DNA of 64,000 nucleotides from DATKUC01 sp964553615 (lineage in GTDB: Bacteria > Spirochaetota > Spirochaetia > DSM-27196 > DATKUC01): NCBI GenBank assembly GCA_964553615.1, contig CAZKMA010000017.1, positions 1 through 64,000 on the forward strand. The letters are read 5' to 3'. Under the pieces are notes generated by a model. It was not told the origin of the DNA, made no database searches, and was given only the letters and a program-made list of their open reading frames with translations. Below, piece by piece: positions 1 through 8,947 of this stretch. The position numbers were made by a program, and so were the translations under genes. Position 1 is the stretch's first letter. Every line of letters starts with the position of its first letter.

Positions 1-2355
1 TGGCTTGCGGATTATGTCCATCTGCTCGACGTCGATTCCTCGACCTTCGATGAGGTCGACCGCATGTCCGCTCATGAAGACAACCTTCTGGTCCTGCTTG
101 ATAGCGCACATCTCGTCATACGCCCGGTGACCGTCCATCTTCGGCATGACAATATCGAGCAGCGCAAGATCGATCTGATCGGCATGCTTCGTAAACACTT
201 GTACAGCCTGTTCTCCGTCAATCGCCTCGAGAACGGTGTAACCAGATCCCTCCAGGACCGTACGAACGAGCCTGCGCAACCTACCCTCGTCCTCGGCAAC
301 CAGTATTGTCTCCTGCCCGCGGACTTCACGAATCGCATCCTCATTCGGCAAGGCCGATGCGGCCAGATCACCGATCAGCGGAAGGAAGACTCGAATTTCT
401 GTGCCTGTCCCCTCTCCGCTTTCCACAGCGATAAACCCCCGGTGTTGATCGACGATGCCCCACACCATAGAAAGACCGAGGCCGGCCCCTCTGCCAATTG
501 GCTTCGTGCTGAAGAACGGCTCGAAGATTTTCTCCTGTGTCTGTTTGTCCATTCCGGACCCACGATCGACAAAGCTGATGCAGGCGTACTCGCCCGGAGC
601 CGCGCGGACAGGCGCATGCAAAGAATCGATACTCGTGCAGGTTACTCGAACGTCAATCCTGCCTCCACGGGGCATTGCGTCACGCGAGTTTGTGACGACG
701 TTCATCATTACCTGTTCCAGCTGGACCCGATCGGCTCTGACCAACACGGGTACACTCCACGGCACGAACGCAAGTTCCAGATCTTCCCCGAGCACTCGTT
801 GGAGAAACTGAAGATTCCGTTCAACTACTTCATTCAAGTCGACTACCGGCAGGGTTAACCGGCTCTTGCGGCTGAAGATCAGAAGCGATTCCGTTACATG
901 CGCCGCCCGTTTCGCTGCAGTCATGATATCGGAAACAAGTCCAAGATTCGGATCATCCGATGTCATCTCGGTCTTGAGGAGACTTCCATACCCCATTATC
1001 GACGTCAATATATTGTTGAAATCATGTGCAACGCCGGCGGCAAGTTGACCGACTGCTTCCATCTTCTGAGCCTGGTGGAGTTGCGCTTCGACCTGTCTGA
1101 GCGTTTCCTCCACGTCGTGTGCCTCGGTCGTGTCGTGGGCGATAGTTCCGATTTCATACCCCTCACTCGTGCGAATGGGGAAATAGAAATGATCGAAATG
1201 ACGAATAGAACCGTCCGGCCGCTGGAGAGTGGCGCTAATGAGCCTCCCCAGAAAAGAAGTGCTTCCGGTCCTGAGTGCTTCGAGAATCTCCGTTTTCGCC
1301 CGATCCTCAATTTCCGGCGTCCGAACCTCGGGCCGGACCAGATCACGCAGAAGCTCCCACGCCGGTTGCCCAATGGCCTTCTCTTGGGAAACGCCCGTGA
1401 GTTTCTCCGCGCTCGGATTGAATTCGGTAATTCTCCCATCCCGTCCGACGATCCAGATCGCTTCGGTGGATTGCCGAATGAACGCGTGAAGTCTTTGCTC
1501 CGCTTCCATCCGTTGAGTAATGTCCCGCCCAACGCCGACGAGGCCGATGATCCGACCCTCTGCATCCCGCAAAGGAAGTTTCGTCGTAAGCGCAATCCTG
1601 CCCACACCGGTTCCCGGCATACTCTGTTCTTCTTTGTCGAGGATCGGAATCCCCGTGCGGATGACCGACATGTCATCGGCAAAGAACTGCCGGGCCATGT
1701 CTATCGGATAGAAATCAAAATCCGTCTTTCCGATGAGATCTTCGGGCTCTCCGGCAACCATCAGATCGGCAAGCGCATGGTTCGCCAGCAGAAACCGTGC
1801 TTTGGAATCCTTCAGATATATGAAATCGGGGATGTTGTTGATCAGGGTGAGCAATAGCGCCCGCTCCTCCTCGAGACGGGACTGCAAGTTCTTCTGTTCA
1901 CTCATGTCGATTACGGAGACAAACATGAGCAGACGATCGTCGAACATGGATACGCAGCTGTTCGAAAGCATGATAGGCAGCGACTTGCCGGAAGGCGTGA
2001 AGGCAAAGGATTCACGCATAGGGACTTCGTGTTCGGAGTTGACAGCGTCGATATCGAGCCGCAAGCTTGCGCGTGTAAATGCATTCTCCAGGTCCAGCGT
2101 CTTACCGAGCGGCCCACGCAACTCGCTCTTGTCGGAAACGCCGTAGAGTCCGAGCGTTGCAGTGTTCACATCTATCACGTCAACAAGTGCCACAGCCTCA
2201 CGAAGGAATTCCGGATGTTCATCCAGATATCGCGGGATATCGGCTCGTTCTTCGGGTTTCAGGCGCTCAAGCCTTGAACGAAGCCGAGTAACATCTTCGA
2301 CCCATAACGATGTGGTGGCATGATCAAATGCAGCCCGATATACCATATCGTCCAT
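1..2355 (-). CDS. Hybrid sensor histidine kinase (PAS x3, HisKA, HATPase, REC), C-terminus outside window
   Basis: The minus strand is open from an ATG at 2355 to the left edge, giving 785 codons without a stop. Domains in order are an N-terminal PAS-like sensor (about 5-150), a second PAS (about 165-285, with FIYLKDSKARFLLAN), a third PAS (about 290-420), HisKA with the phospho-acceptor in AAGVAHDFNNILT (about 440), HATPase_c (N box VVTNSRDAM, G boxes DRGSGM and GAGLGLSM) and a receiver domain whose acceptor Asp is probably in LALLDIVMPKMDGH (about 740). The absence of obvious membrane segments suggests a cytoplasmic sensor. The receiver is cut by the window edge. An ATG at 2346 is an alternative start. 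The ligand cannot be told from sequence. Confidence 0.93.
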   Translation of the reverse strand, partial: MDDMVYRAAFDHATTSLWVEDVTRLRSRLERLKPEERADIPRYLDEHPEFLREAVALVDVIDVNTATLGLYGVSDKSELRGPLGKTLDLENAFTRASLRLDIDAVNSEHEVPMRESFAFTPSGKSLPIMLSNSCVSMFDDRLLMFVSVIDMSEQKNLQSRLEEERALLLTLINNIPDFIYLKDSKARFLLANHALADLMVAGEPEDLIGKTDFDFYPIDMARQFFADDMSVIRTGIPILDKEEQSMPGTGVGRIALTTKLPLRDAEGRIIGLVGVGRDITQRMEAEQRLHAFIRQSTEAIWIVGRDGRITEFNPSAEKLTGVSQEKAIGQPAWELLRDLVRPEVRTPEIEDRAKTEILEALRTGSTSFLGRLISATLQRPDGSIRHFDHFYFPIRTSEGYEIGTIAHDTTEAHDVEETLRQVEAQLHQAQKMEAVGQLAAGVAHDFNNILTSIMGYGSLLKTEMTSDDPNLGLVSDIMTAAKRAAHVTESLLIFSRKSRLTLPVVDLNEVVERNLQFLQRVLGEDLELAFVPWSVPVLVRADRVQLEQVMMNVVTNSRDAMPRGGRIDVRVTCTSIDSLHAPVRAAPGEYACISFVDRGSGMDKQTQEKIFEPFFSTKPIGRGAGLGLSMVWGIVDQHRGFIAVESGEGTGTEIRVFLPLIGDLAASALPNEDAIREVRGQETILVAEDEGRLRRLVRTVLEGSGYTVLEAIDGEQAVQVFTKHADQIDLALLDIVMPKMDGHRAYDEMCAIKQDQKVVFMSGHAVDLIEGRGIDVEQMDIIRKP

Positions 2356-2365
2356 ATACGACCTG

Positions 2366-2371
2366 ATTATA
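2366..2371 (-). promoter_or_regulatory. Candidate -10 element of the hybrid kinase
   Basis: The minus strand reads TATAAT, a consensus -10 hexamer, ending 10 bases before the ATG at 2355. No good -35 hexamer is visible at the usual spacing. If it is used, the transcript would start about four bases before that ATG, with a very short leader. Confidence 0.4.
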
Positions 2372-2459
2372 GCATCTTGACGGCCGAAGTGGGGAACCGT
2401 AGTGTTGATATTTGACTGAACTCCTGCCAGGAGATTTCGGTCAAGGGAGGGGGACTACT

Positions 2460-3041
2460 CTGCGGAAATCACGTCTGGAAGCGTTCAGCGACGGTGTACT
2501 GGCAATCCTGATTACCATTATGGTCCTCGATCTGCACATTCCGGAGAAGGCAAACCTGGCATCCCTCCATCATATCCTTCCCCAGTTCCTCACTTACGTG
2601 TTGAGTTTCGTGTATCTTGCCATCTACTGGAACAATCACCATCACCTGCTCCATGCGACCGACACGGTGAACGGAAAAATCCTGTGGGCAAACATGCACC
2701 TCCTCTTCTGGCTTTCGCTGATACCGTTCGCTACCGGGTGGATGGGGCAGAATCATTTTGCGTCTCTGCCAACCGCTCTGTACGGAATAGTCCTTCTGCT
2801 TTCGGCCATAGCCTATTACATTCTCCAGAGTCTCCTGATTGCCGCACAGGGGAAGACATCCCGTCTGGCAACAGCGCTCGGCAAGGACATCAAGGGAAAA
2901 ATCTCCCCGGTCATCTATGCGGCGGCGATTGGGCTGGCATTTGTGGGTCCGTGGATGGCGGACATACTGTACATCGTGGTTGCCCTCATGTGGCTCGTCC
3001 CGGACCGACGAATCGAGCGCAGACTGGAGGATCAGCAATGA
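2460..3041 (+). CDS. TMEM175 family (DUF1211) potassium-channel-like membrane protein
   Basis: The protein carries the family hallmark RLEAFSDGVLAILITIMVLD in its first helix and about six hydrophobic segments, as in bacterial TMEM175 homologues, which are K+-selective channels lacking the classical selectivity filter. The start was set by the ribosome site: AGGGAGGGGG at 2444-2453 lies six bases before a CTG at 2460, and the encoded N-terminus (LRKSRLEAFSDGV) matches where family members begin. The frame is also open from a TTG at 2412, but no Shine-Dalgarno precedes it. The stop overlaps the next start by four bases, so the two are probably co-translated. Confidence 0.88.
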   Translation: MRKSRLEAFSDGVLAILITIMVLDLHIPEKANLASLHHILPQFLTYVLSFVYLAIYWNNHHHLLHATDTVNGKILWANMHLLFWLSLIPFATGWMGQNHFASLPTALYGIVLLLSAIAYYILQSLLIAAQGKTSRLATALGKDIKGKISPVIYAAAIGLAFVGPWMADILYIVVALMWLVPDRRIERRLEDQQ

Positions 3042-3691
3042 CACCGGACTTCAAGAAGACAGATAAAAAACTCTATGAGGCACCTGGAGATCGGCCGGTT
3101 ATCATCCAGGTGAAGGACCTGCCATACGTCTGGATTGATGGTGCGGGCAATCCGAATGCTGCCGCGTTTTCCCGTGCAACGGAGGCGCTTTATGGGTTCT
3201 CCTACGCACTTCGAATGAACCACCGCGCAAGCGAACCGCTCTCCGGCGCTCACGCCTATGTGGTAGGTCCACTGGAAGCGGTCTGGGACATGCAGGAGGG
3301 CGCCGGAGACTATTCGATTGACCGAAAGGCCGATCTGGTGTGGTCGGCAATGATCCGTCAGCCCGAATTCCTCACGAAAGACGCCTTCCGGACAATTCGG
3401 GACGAGGCGTGTTCAAAGGCCGTGAAGAAGACGCATGAGCGGCAAGCGGTCGAGGACCTTTACTCCACCCTGCAATTCGGGTTCCGGGACGGGGGTGAGT
3501 TTGCCCAGATTCTCCATGTCGGTCCATACGATACCGAACCCGAGACGTTCATGCTCATGGAAAGCCTTCTTGGAGAACTCGGCTATGTCCGATTGGAAAA
3601 GTCCCACCGAGAAATCTACCTGAACGATCCGAGAAAAACTCCACAGGAAAGACTGCGCACGATTCTCCGGATCCGCGTCCGAAGAACATAG
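3038..3691 (+). CDS. GyrI-like small-molecule-binding domain protein
   Basis: This 217-aa soluble protein looks like a stand-alone GyrI-like/AraC effector-binding fold. It has the typical opening (DLPYVWIDGAGNPN), a central YVVGPLEAVWDM strand, and the C-terminal GEFAQILHVGPYDTEPETF followed by EIYLNDPRKTPQERLRTILRI, which closes many family members. No DNA-binding domain is present, so it is a binding or sequestration protein rather than a regulator on its own. It starts at the ATGA overlap with the channel gene, with GGAGGA seven bases upstream. What it binds, and whether it affects the channel, is unknown. Confidence 0.85.
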   Translation: MTPDFKKTDKKLYEAPGDRPVIIQVKDLPYVWIDGAGNPNAAAFSRATEALYGFSYALRMNHRASEPLSGAHAYVVGPLEAVWDMQEGAGDYSIDRKADLVWSAMIRQPEFLTKDAFRTIRDEACSKAVKKTHERQAVEDLYSTLQFGFRDGGEFAQILHVGPYDTEPETFMLMESLLGELGYVRLEKSHREIYLNDPRKTPQERLRTILRIRVRRT

Positions 3692-3744
3692 GCGTGGGCC
3701 CCGTCGCGCAGCGCAGCGCCCGCGGCGCCGCGCACGGGCAGGAA

Positions 3745-4284
3745 TCAGAGAATTGTCGCCGAGAGAATGTAGTCGAGCTCCGGGAAATCGGACTTCAGAT
3801 AGGCGTTTCCGTCCCGCTGAAGACGCCCCTGATCGGGTCCGCGTCCACGCGGCGCACCTTCTCCGTAGCCACTGTGAAGGGCGTCGATATTCTCCAGCCC
3901 CTCGACCACCTCGGCAAACGGCGAGAAGCCCATCTTGTCCAGCTGGGAATTGTCGCCATAATTGATGAAGAGCTGTGTTGTACGCGTATTGGGCCCGGCC
4001 ATCGCAAAAGTGACCGTTCCCCTGGTGTTGGAACCACGAACTGGATCGTCCTGAATGGATTTCGCACGCCACTCGCTCGCAACCGCCGGATCGCCCGAAA
4101 TGCCGAACTGGGCAACGAAACCGTCCAGCACACGGAAAAATGCAATGTCGGAGTAGAACCCTGCCTCCACGAGCTCCCGGAACCGCCTGGCACCAAGCGG
4201 CGACCAGTCGGGGTGAACTTCTAGGGTTACAGGTCCCTTCGTCGTCTGAAACTGGACCCGAAAATCATTGTCAGTGTCTGCCAC
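3745..4284 (-). CDS. Cyclophilin-type peptidyl-prolyl cis-trans isomerase
   Basis: This 179-aa protein catalyses cis-trans isomerisation of X-Pro bonds. The cyclophilin core is clear: FFRVLDGFVAQFG supplies the catalytic Arg and Gln, and GTVTFAMAGPNTRTTQLFINYGDN supplies the substrate-pocket Phe. There is no signal peptide, so it is probably cytoplasmic. The gene is convergent with the GyrI-like gene; the 53 bases between them are G+C-rich but show no clear terminator. Confidence 0.93.
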   Translation of the reverse strand: MADTDNDFRVQFQTTKGPVTLEVHPDWSPLGARRFRELVEAGFYSDIAFFRVLDGFVAQFGISGDPAVASEWRAKSIQDDPVRGSNTRGTVTFAMAGPNTRTTQLFINYGDNSQLDKMGFSPFAEVVEGLENIDALHSGYGEGAPRGRGPDQGRLQRDGNAYLKSDFPELDYILSATIL

Positions 4285-4366
4285 GTCTATACCTCTCGGT
4301 GCAGGGTATCAGGGTGCGGGATCGCGGACAAGGGCCCTCGCGGAAAAATGCGCGGTGCGGCCTCCT

Positions 4367-5125
4367 TTACGACATCTTCCTCAGACGGATTTCCACTCCT
4401 TTTTCTCCCCGCATGAGTTCGAGAAGCTCTGCTGTGTCGGTATTCCCAAAGTGGTAGGGATAGAGAATACGTGGACGGAATGCCTTTGCTGCGTCCGCTA
4501 CCATCTGCGGAGTCATGGTATAGGGAAGATTCATCGGCAGAAACGCGATATCGATGTTCCGCAGCGCCTTCATCTCCGGCGTATTTTCCGTATCGGCCGC
4601 AATATACACCCGGGTCTGTCCAAAAGTCAGGATATAGCCGTTTCCTGAACCCTTCGGATGAAATGGCTGGCCATTGTCGCGGACACCTGCAATGTTGTAG
4701 GCAGGCACAGCCTCTATTTGAAGGCCTAAAACCGTTGCACTCTCTCCGTTTCGCAAGATCTTCACGGAGCCCGCTGCGCCGCCGCCGGCTTCTGAGAGAG
4801 CTCGGGATACCGTTTCGGTTACCACCAGCTGCGTGTCCGGTGTACGTACGGCACCGAGCGCCGTTGGATCAAGATGATCCGCGTGCTCATGCGTAATGAG
4901 AACGAGATCCGCTTTGGGAAATTTCGAATAATCTGCAAGCTTGCTGTAGGGATCTATCTGGATCACCGTTCCATTGAACTGGAACATGAGCGAACCATGC
5001 CCAATGAAAGTAACCTTGAGCTCACCGGATGTGGTCGAGAACGTGTCCACCTCGAACGCATCTTCGGCAAACGATGACATGCCGCTCATGGCGAAAAGGA
5101 GAAGAAGCGGGATTCTTGCATTCAT
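4367..5125 (-). CDS. Exported metallo-beta-lactamase-fold hydrolase (UlaG-like)
   Basis: This metal-dependent hydrolase of the UlaG-like MBL branch has the metal site THEHADHLD near residue 80, further ligands around YIAADTENTPEM, and PYHFGNTD near the C-terminus. An N-terminal signal peptide (MNARIPLLLLFAMSG) indicates export. The start at 5125 is preferred over an ATG at 5167 because GAGG lies six bases upstream and the signal peptide begins there. Its start is eight bases after the stop of the cupin gene, so the two form an operon. The substrate is unknown. Confidence 0.88.
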   Translation of the reverse strand: MNARIPLLLLFAMSGMSSFAEDAFEVDTFSTTSGELKVTFIGHGSLMFQFNGTVIQIDPYSKLADYSKFPKADLVLITHEHADHLDPTALGAVRTPDTQLVVTETVSRALSEAGGGAAGSVKILRNGESATVLGLQIEAVPAYNIAGVRDNGQPFHPKGSGNGYILTFGQTRVYIAADTENTPEMKALRNIDIAFLPMNLPYTMTPQMVADAAKAFRPRILYPYHFGNTDTAELLELMRGEKGVEIRLRKMS

Positions 5126-5133
5126 GAGTTGCC

Positions 5134-5484
5134 TCACAGTTCCGGCGCTTTTGACGGGATCATGCATGCGAAAACAAGCGTTTCGTCGCCGGAATTCCGG
5201 ATCTGATGCTCAATATTCGGCGGTATATGGGCGACACTTCCGGACTCTACCGGATGCCATTCACCCTCGCCATAGACGGCACCGTATCCCCGGTGGAAAA
5301 AAATCTCGTGCTCCCAATCATGGGAATGCTTCGGTGTGTGGCCGCCGGGTCCAATCTCGAAAACACGGAGGAAAAAATTCTCGGCATTATCACGCTTGCC
5401 AATTATCACTCGCCCGTCGACTGCCTTTGCAGCATCGTTTTCAAAATGGGTTGCAGGAACCTCCCTGTAACGTATGACCTTCAT
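5134..5484 (-). CDS. Cupin-domain protein
   Basis: This 116-aa single-domain cupin has motif 1 as PGGHTPKHSHDWEHEIFFHRGYG (shortened here to its metal-binding H-x-H...E core) and motif 2 as GSVAHIPPNIEHQIRN, so a bound metal ion is likely. The start follows a strong AAGGAG site eight bases upstream. It is the first gene of a two-gene unit with the MBL-fold hydrolase. A possible -10 (TACAAT on the minus strand, 5515-5520) lies 30 bases upstream. It may be a small-molecule isomerase, dioxygenase or sensor; the sequence does not decide. Confidence 0.87.
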   Translation of the reverse strand: MKVIRYREVPATHFENDAAKAVDGRVIIGKRDNAENFFLRVFEIGPGGHTPKHSHDWEHEIFFHRGYGAVYGEGEWHPVESGSVAHIPPNIEHQIRNSGDETLVFACMIPSKAPEL

Positions 5485-5640
5485 TTTGAGTCTCCTTCCA
5501 TGATGGGATAGTCTATTGTAGGGCCGGTAGGACGTTTTTTCCAGAGAAAAACAGTCGAAGCTGGATAATTTTCTGTTTGATCTGCGAAATCGTGAAAATG
5601 GGGAACCACCGGGCGCCCGCCGAACGGGCCGACGGATTCC

Positions 5641-5660
5641 ATCAACACGGTTGTTAATAC
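5641..5660. repeat. Intergenic palindrome, copy 1 (imperfect)
   Basis: The sequence reads ATCAACACGGTTGTTAATAC: arms ATCAACA and TGTTAAT around CGGT, with one arm mismatch. It sits in the 265-base region between the divergent cupin and ketopantoate-reductase-like genes, 10 bases before a TTGACA. Two better copies occur at 10111-10138 and 52094-52113, always with the CGGT centre. The rest of 5485-5749 holds the two promoters and no gene that I can see. Confidence 0.7.
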
Positions 5661-5670
5661 TTCAGAGACC

Positions 5671-5699
5671 TTGACATCACGACCGCAACCGCTTATGTC
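5671..5699 (+). promoter_or_regulatory. Candidate promoter of the ketopantoate-reductase-like gene
   Basis: TTGACA at 5671-5676 is followed after 17 bases by TATGTC at 5694-5699. The -35 is perfect and the -10 weak, which would suit a regulated promoter. The palindrome at 5641-5660 lies just upstream of the -35. Confidence 0.45.
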
Positions 5700-5749
5700 T
5701 ATCAGACCAATCGCAGCAAACGCCTCACATCAACGAAACGGAGGGAGCA

Positions 5750-6709
5750 ATGAACCCGAGTGTCCTCGTTATCGGCGCCGGCGTAATAGGCAGTGTGTTT
5801 GCAGCGAAATTCACGTCCGCTGGATGCAGGGTTACGATAGCTGCCCGGGGAATCCGCCTTGGACAATTGCGGGCAAACGGTCTCGTCGTCAAGGACGAGA
5901 CCACGGGGCGCCTCGATCGGCCCTCTCTCACCGTGGTAGGGATGGAGGAGCTGGGAGCTTTGGTCGGACATGATTTTACCCTGGTCGCGGTTCAGAGACA
6001 CCAACTGCCGGCGCTCGTACCGCTACTCGTTCGTCTTTCGGAAAATACCGTCCTCATAACCATGGTGAACTCGGTCGACGCGCTTCCTGAGCTTCGCCGT
6101 CGGGTAAATCCGGCAGGCATTCTTGCTGGCTTCCCGGGTGTGGGAGGGCGCAGGCTTCCGGACGGTACGGTTGAATATCGGTTTGCCCCGGCTTCTCTTC
6201 AGAAGACAACCTTCGGTGAAATGGCAGGTGGGGTGAGCGAACGGTCCATCTTGATTGCGAAGGTGCTGAAATCCGTCGGCGTAGCCACTGCGGTTTGTGA
6301 GGATATGTCATCCTGGCAGGCGACACACGTCGGCCTTGTCTCTCCAATCGCCGATGCACTCTACGCCGCCGGAGGAAACCTTCGCGCGCTTGCCTCAGAT
6401 CGGAATCTGCTCAAACTCATGGTTAACTCGGTGCGTGAGGTATTTGCTGTCCTCCCGGAGACCGGTCACATCGTTGTACCCCGGATGCTCTCGGCTGTCT
6501 CCATAATGCCTGAGGCGCTGCTCGTTCGTATCGCAGGTTTCTTGTTGCGACGCCCTGCTACGGAGGCCCTGGTCGGCAGACATGCGCTCCTTTCCCGGCA
6601 GGAGATGACAACGCTGAGACAGGAGCTATTGCATCTGTTCGAAAGCACCGGAATAAAGACCCCGAAGCTCAAGGCGCTCGCCGCGCGCGCGGATTCCCAG
6701 ATGCACTGA
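5750..6709 (+). CDS. Ketopantoate reductase (ApbA/PanE) family protein
   Basis: This 319-aa protein has an N-terminal Rossmann fold with the nucleotide motif VIGAGVIGS at residues 6-14 and a C-terminal helical domain. The family reduces 2-dehydropantoate to pantoate with NADPH, but many members act on other 2-oxo acids. The C-terminal region is not a close match to canonical PanE as I know it, and no other pantothenate gene is nearby, so I give only the family. The start follows GGAGGGAGCA. It stands alone behind a palindromic site. Confidence 0.83.
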   Translation: MNPSVLVIGAGVIGSVFAAKFTSAGCRVTIAARGIRLGQLRANGLVVKDETTGRLDRPSLTVVGMEELGALVGHDFTLVAVQRHQLPALVPLLVRLSENTVLITMVNSVDALPELRRRVNPAGILAGFPGVGGRRLPDGTVEYRFAPASLQKTTFGEMAGGVSERSILIAKVLKSVGVATAVCEDMSSWQATHVGLVSPIADALYAAGGNLRALASDRNLLKLMVNSVREVFAVLPETGHIVVPRMLSAVSIMPEALLVRIAGFLLRRPATEALVGRHALLSRQEMTTLRQELLHLFESTGIKTPKLKALAARADSQMH

Positions 6710-6758
6710 CGCATGCGTGCAATTGCGCCACGACTTCCGGACAGGCTGCGGATTCCCG

Positions 6759-8843
6759 CTACACGGCGGATTCCGCGGCGAGGGGCAAGCGCGCACGACG
6801 ACGCTGCAGGAGATAAACGCCGGCCAGAACGAGCAGTGCCGCCACCATAACCGGATACCGCATCCCGTCCGCAAACCCCAGCAGTCCGGTAACGAAGTAC
6901 GGTCGAAAGAGCGTAAATGTTACCGCGGCAAGGAGGAGTGCCTCGTACCACCTGTTCCGTGTGGCAAAGTAGTTCTGAGTAAGCGCGGCAAAGGCGAACA
7001 TTGCCATGAGCGAGGTAAAGAAGATCCACGCAATTCGGGCGGGATGATTCACGTCCACCAGCAGAAGATCGGTGTTGAAGATGAACATGAACGGCAGGAT
7101 AGCGGTACGGATATCGTAGCTGAATCCCTGGAAGCCGGTGCGTATTGGATTGGACTTTGCAATTGCCGCGGCCGCGAAAGCTGCCAGGCCCACCGGCGGA
7201 GTGTCGTCGGCAAGGATACCGAAAAAGAAAACGAACAGATGCGCCGCTATGAGCGGAAACACAATTCCTGCCTGTGCGCCGAGGGTAACAATGACCGGCG
7301 CGGTAAGCGATGCCATGACAATGTAGTTTGCGGTTGTTGGAAGGCCCATACCGAGGAGCAGGCTCGCGAACGCGGTAATGAGCAGAATGAGCCAGAAACT
7401 TCCGCCGGAGATGACCTGAATTACCTCGGTAATGATACCTCCGAGTCCAAGCGTTACTACCCCAACGATTATCCCGGCGGCCGCCACCGCAACGCCGATT
7501 CCCATCATTGCACGACCGCCTGCAACCAGAGACTGCCATAACTGGGTTACCGAGCGTTCGAGTGCTCCTTTCGTGGTCTGTTTCCCCTGGAGTACCTTGA
7601 CGATGTTCTGAACAAATATGAGCACAACCAGCACGACAATCGAGCGGAACACCGAGAGCTGCGGCGAGTGCCGCAAGACCACAAGCTCCCAGAGAAGCAT
7701 GGCAATAGGAAAGAAAAAGTGCATACCGCGGAGGAAGGTCGGTCCGAACCGCGGAATCTGATCCTTCGGCAGGCCCTTCAAACCGAGCTTCGACGCCTCC
7801 AGATGTGTTATGTACATGAGCGCCAGGTAGGAGATTACTGCCGGAATGAACGCAGCCTTCACGACATCCAGATACTCGATGTTACAGTATTCTGCAATAA
7901 TGAACGCTGCCGCTCCCATGACCGGAGGCATCAGCTGGCCGTTCGTGCTGCAGGCTACCTCCACCGCTCCTGCCTTGTACGCCGGATAACCCACCTTCTT
8001 CATCATCGGGATCGTGAAGGTGCCCGTTGTTACCACGTTTGCGATGCTCGATCCGGAAACCATGCCGGTCATCCCGCTTGCAAGAACCGCCGCCTTTGCA
8101 GGTCCGCCCTTGTAACGACCAAGCAGGCTGAACGCCAGGTCGACAAAGTATTTTCCGGCCCCCGCTTTATCGAGCATTGCCCCGAAAAGCACGAAGAGAA
8201 ACACGATGGTTGCAGAGACGTCCAGTGGAATACCGTAGATTCCCTCGGTGGACGCGGTTATCTGACCAATGAATCGGGGAAGCGAAACCCCCTTGAAGGC
8301 AAGAACCGATGGCATATACGGACCGAGAAAACTGTAGAGAATGAACACAACAGCCACGATGGGGAGCACCGGACCAAGGGAACGACGGGCCGCCTCCAGC
8401 ACCAGCACCACGAGCAGGCTCCCGAAGACGATGTCCCGCGGAATCAATGCGCCCTGACGGTTCGCGACACCCGAATAGTCGAAGACAATGTAGAGCGTAG
8501 CCGCAATGGCAACAAGCGCAAACACGGCATCGAGCACCGTAATACCTTTCCGGCGGGAAAGGTACTCGAGAACAACACCCTGTTTCGGCTTCCGAAAGAA
8601 CGGATAACTCAGGTACACGAGCGTGATGGCAAAACTTAAGTGGATCGCTCGTACAATGACGGAGTCAAGAATGAAGACCGACGCGAGCGAAAGCTGGAAT
8701 AGAGACCAGCTCGCTGCAATGACCGAGATCAGAACGGCGTTCCAACCAGTAAACTTCTTTCCGCCGATTTCCGCCTCTTCAGCTATTCTCCGCGCTTCGC
8801 GCGCCTCGTCGGTCTCCTCGAGACTGGTATATGCGTCACTCAC
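6759..8843 (-). CDS. TRAP transporter fused permease (4TM/12TM)
   Basis: This 694-aa membrane protein fuses the small (DctQ-like) and large (DctM-like) TRAP permease subunits, as usual for TAXI-type systems. The DctM part has GMTGMVSGSSIANVVTTGTF (about 270), NGQLMPPVMGAAAFIIAEY (about 310) and LLGMGLPTTANYIVMA (about 505). It drives Na+- or H+-coupled uptake of an organic acid delivered by the binding protein encoded 104 bases upstream. The start is a GTG preceded by AGGGGG. The substrate cannot be told; glutamate and 2-oxoglutarate are known for the type. Confidence 0.93.
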   Translation of the reverse strand: MSDAYTSLEETDEAREARRIAEEAEIGGKKFTGWNAVLISVIAASWSLFQLSLASVFILDSVIVRAIHLSFAITLVYLSYPFFRKPKQGVVLEYLSRRKGITVLDAVFALVAIAATLYIVFDYSGVANRQGALIPRDIVFGSLLVVLVLEAARRSLGPVLPIVAVVFILYSFLGPYMPSVLAFKGVSLPRFIGQITASTEGIYGIPLDVSATIVFLFVLFGAMLDKAGAGKYFVDLAFSLLGRYKGGPAKAAVLASGMTGMVSGSSIANVVTTGTFTIPMMKKVGYPAYKAGAVEVACSTNGQLMPPVMGAAAFIIAEYCNIEYLDVVKAAFIPAVISYLALMYITHLEASKLGLKGLPKDQIPRFGPTFLRGMHFFFPIAMLLWELVVLRHSPQLSVFRSIVVLVVLIFVQNIVKVLQGKQTTKGALERSVTQLWQSLVAGGRAMMGIGVAVAAAGIIVGVVTLGLGGIITEVIQVISGGSFWLILLITAFASLLLGMGLPTTANYIVMASLTAPVIVTLGAQAGIVFPLIAAHLFVFFFGILADDTPPVGLAAFAAAAIAKSNPIRTGFQGFSYDIRTAILPFMFIFNTDLLLVDVNHPARIAWIFFTSLMAMFAFAALTQNYFATRNRWYEALLLAAVTFTLFRPYFVTGLLGFADGMRYPVMVAALLVLAGVYLLQRRRARLPLAAESAV

Positions 8844-8866
8844 CGCTCGCCCCCTGCGTAGAATAT

Positions 8867-8926
8867 GGCTGTCCCGTTGCGGGACAGCCTGCGCACTTTC
8901 TGTATCCCGCCGGGCACCGGTGGGAT
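8867..8926 (-). other. Two hairpins between the TRAP binding-protein and permease genes
   Basis: A perfect 10-bp inverted repeat (GGCTGTCCCG and CGGGACAGCC, loop TTG) occupies 8867-8889. A second stem (ATCCC-g-CCGG with CCGG-t-GGGAT) occupies 8904-8926. Neither is followed by a T-run on the minus strand, so they are more likely mRNA-stabilising or partial read-through structures that let the binding protein be made in excess of the permease. Confidence 0.7.
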
Positions 8927-8947
8927 AGATCAGCCTCCGATCGAGTC

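Noticed and set aside
6717..8639. Long plus-strand ORFs of 274 and 323 codons
   Set aside because: They lie opposite the TRAP permease gene and encode charged, low-complexity sequence without family features; they are shadows.
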